Source: a marine actinobacterium MedAcidi-G1 (GTDB taxonomy: Bacteria; Actinomycetota; Acidimicrobiia; Acidimicrobiales; MedAcidi-G1). From it: a stretch of DNA of 64,000 nucleotides. The notes under the pieces were generated by a model. The model worked only from the letters and a program-made list of their open reading frames with translations. It ran no database searches and had not been told where the DNA came from. A program made the position numbers and the translations under genes. Positions 63,924 through 64,000 of the stretch are shown here, piece after piece (position 1 is the first letter of the stretch; each line of letters starts with the position of its first letter). Location of the stretch: assembly GCA_000817085.1 (NCBI GenBank), contig JUEM01000002.1, positions 1 through 64,000 on the forward strand, given 5' to 3'.

Positions 63924-64000
63924 GAGGTTTCCTCTCTTGTTGTAGATAATTCGATTACGAAACGGGAACCTGTATCCGATTTTGTTACTTTTAGATTCTC
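63920..64000 (-). CDS. Sensor histidine kinase, C-terminal end only (MtrB-like by context)
   Basis: On the minus strand the last 26 codons are open from the window edge to TGA 63922-63920. They read ENLKVTKSDTGSRFVIELS followed by TTREETS. GSRFVIELS is the final strand of a HATPase_c domain, the usual GSxFxIxLP end of sensor kinases. The stop overlaps the start of the GerMN lipoprotein (ATGA). The kinase-GerMN order is that of mtrB-lpqB, but so few residues cannot prove the identity. The rest of the gene lies beyond the window. Confidence 0.75.
   Translation of the reverse strand, partial: ENLKVTKSDTGSRFVIELSTTREETS

Overview
The window looks like chromosomal DNA of a small-genome, low-GC (around 40% by eye) free-living actinobacterium, most likely an uncultivated marine member of class Acidimicrobiia. 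This is inferred from gene content: two F420-type luciferase-like oxidoreductases, a class II DAHP synthase, a PimB'-like mannosyltransferase followed by an SRPBCC protein, a short LpqB-like lipoprotein behind a histidine kinase, a PAC2 protein, an acyl-CoA/thiolase/crotonase set and a MoxR plus CoxE-type VWA pair. Packing is very tight: most same-strand neighbours overlap by 1-23 nt or sit within about 10 nt, convergent genes often meet or overlap with no terminator, and GTG/TTG starts are common. I see no CRISPR array, insertion sequence, integrase or prophage.

Layout. 1-21 is the 5' end of a tRNA (minus). 117-5300 is a proteostasis and nucleotide block (tig, clpP, clpX, folC, ndk). 5450-11265 is the rod-shape operon mreB-mreC-mreD-pbp2-rodA. 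After a 302 bp gap come the RNase E/G gene, rplU, rpmA, obg and proB (11568-16189). murJ (minus) is divergent from a MoxR ATPase/VWA pair (17982-20415). A class II DAHP synthase gene and a sigma-70-family gene (minus, 20421-22682) are divergent from nadD, an LCP-like protein gene, rsfS and a threonine-aldolase-type gene (to 26197).

26199-31599 is an accessory metabolic island: two SnoaL/NTF2-like proteins, two VOC proteins, two SDRs, a ThuA-like protein and an F420-type LLM oxidoreductase. A tRNA-Ala(GGC) gene and leuS follow. 34330-44255 holds a PAC2 protein, an aminoglycoside-phosphotransferase-like kinase, a thioredoxin-TPR protein, a DUF35/thiolase pair, two crotonases, a nucleotidyltransferase, a second LLM enzyme, a deoxyribonucleotidase-like HAD protein, an SDR and a PaaI-type thioesterase. 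A strong bidirectional terminator then separates this block from a solitary small membrane-protein gene.

44835-57299 is the most distinctive part: a cell-surface glycan or glycoprotein cluster. It has two secreted SGNH-fold proteins (each with one altered signature residue), a GT2/DUF2304 pair, a GNAT protein, a two-TM protein, two paralogous GT39-like membrane glycosyltransferases flanking a polysaccharide deacetylase, a UDP-galactopyranose-mutase-like flavoprotein, a third GT39-like enzyme and a PIG-V-like mannosyltransferase. Thr/Ser-rich stretches in the exported proteins make an O-mannosylation-like system plausible.

57311-64000 holds a secreted S33 hydrolase lipoprotein, a Cys-rich small protein, queG, a pimB'-like gene, an SRPBCC gene, glpK, a short GerMN lipoprotein (LpqB-like) and, at the right edge, the last 26 codons of a sensor histidine kinase (MtrB-like by context).
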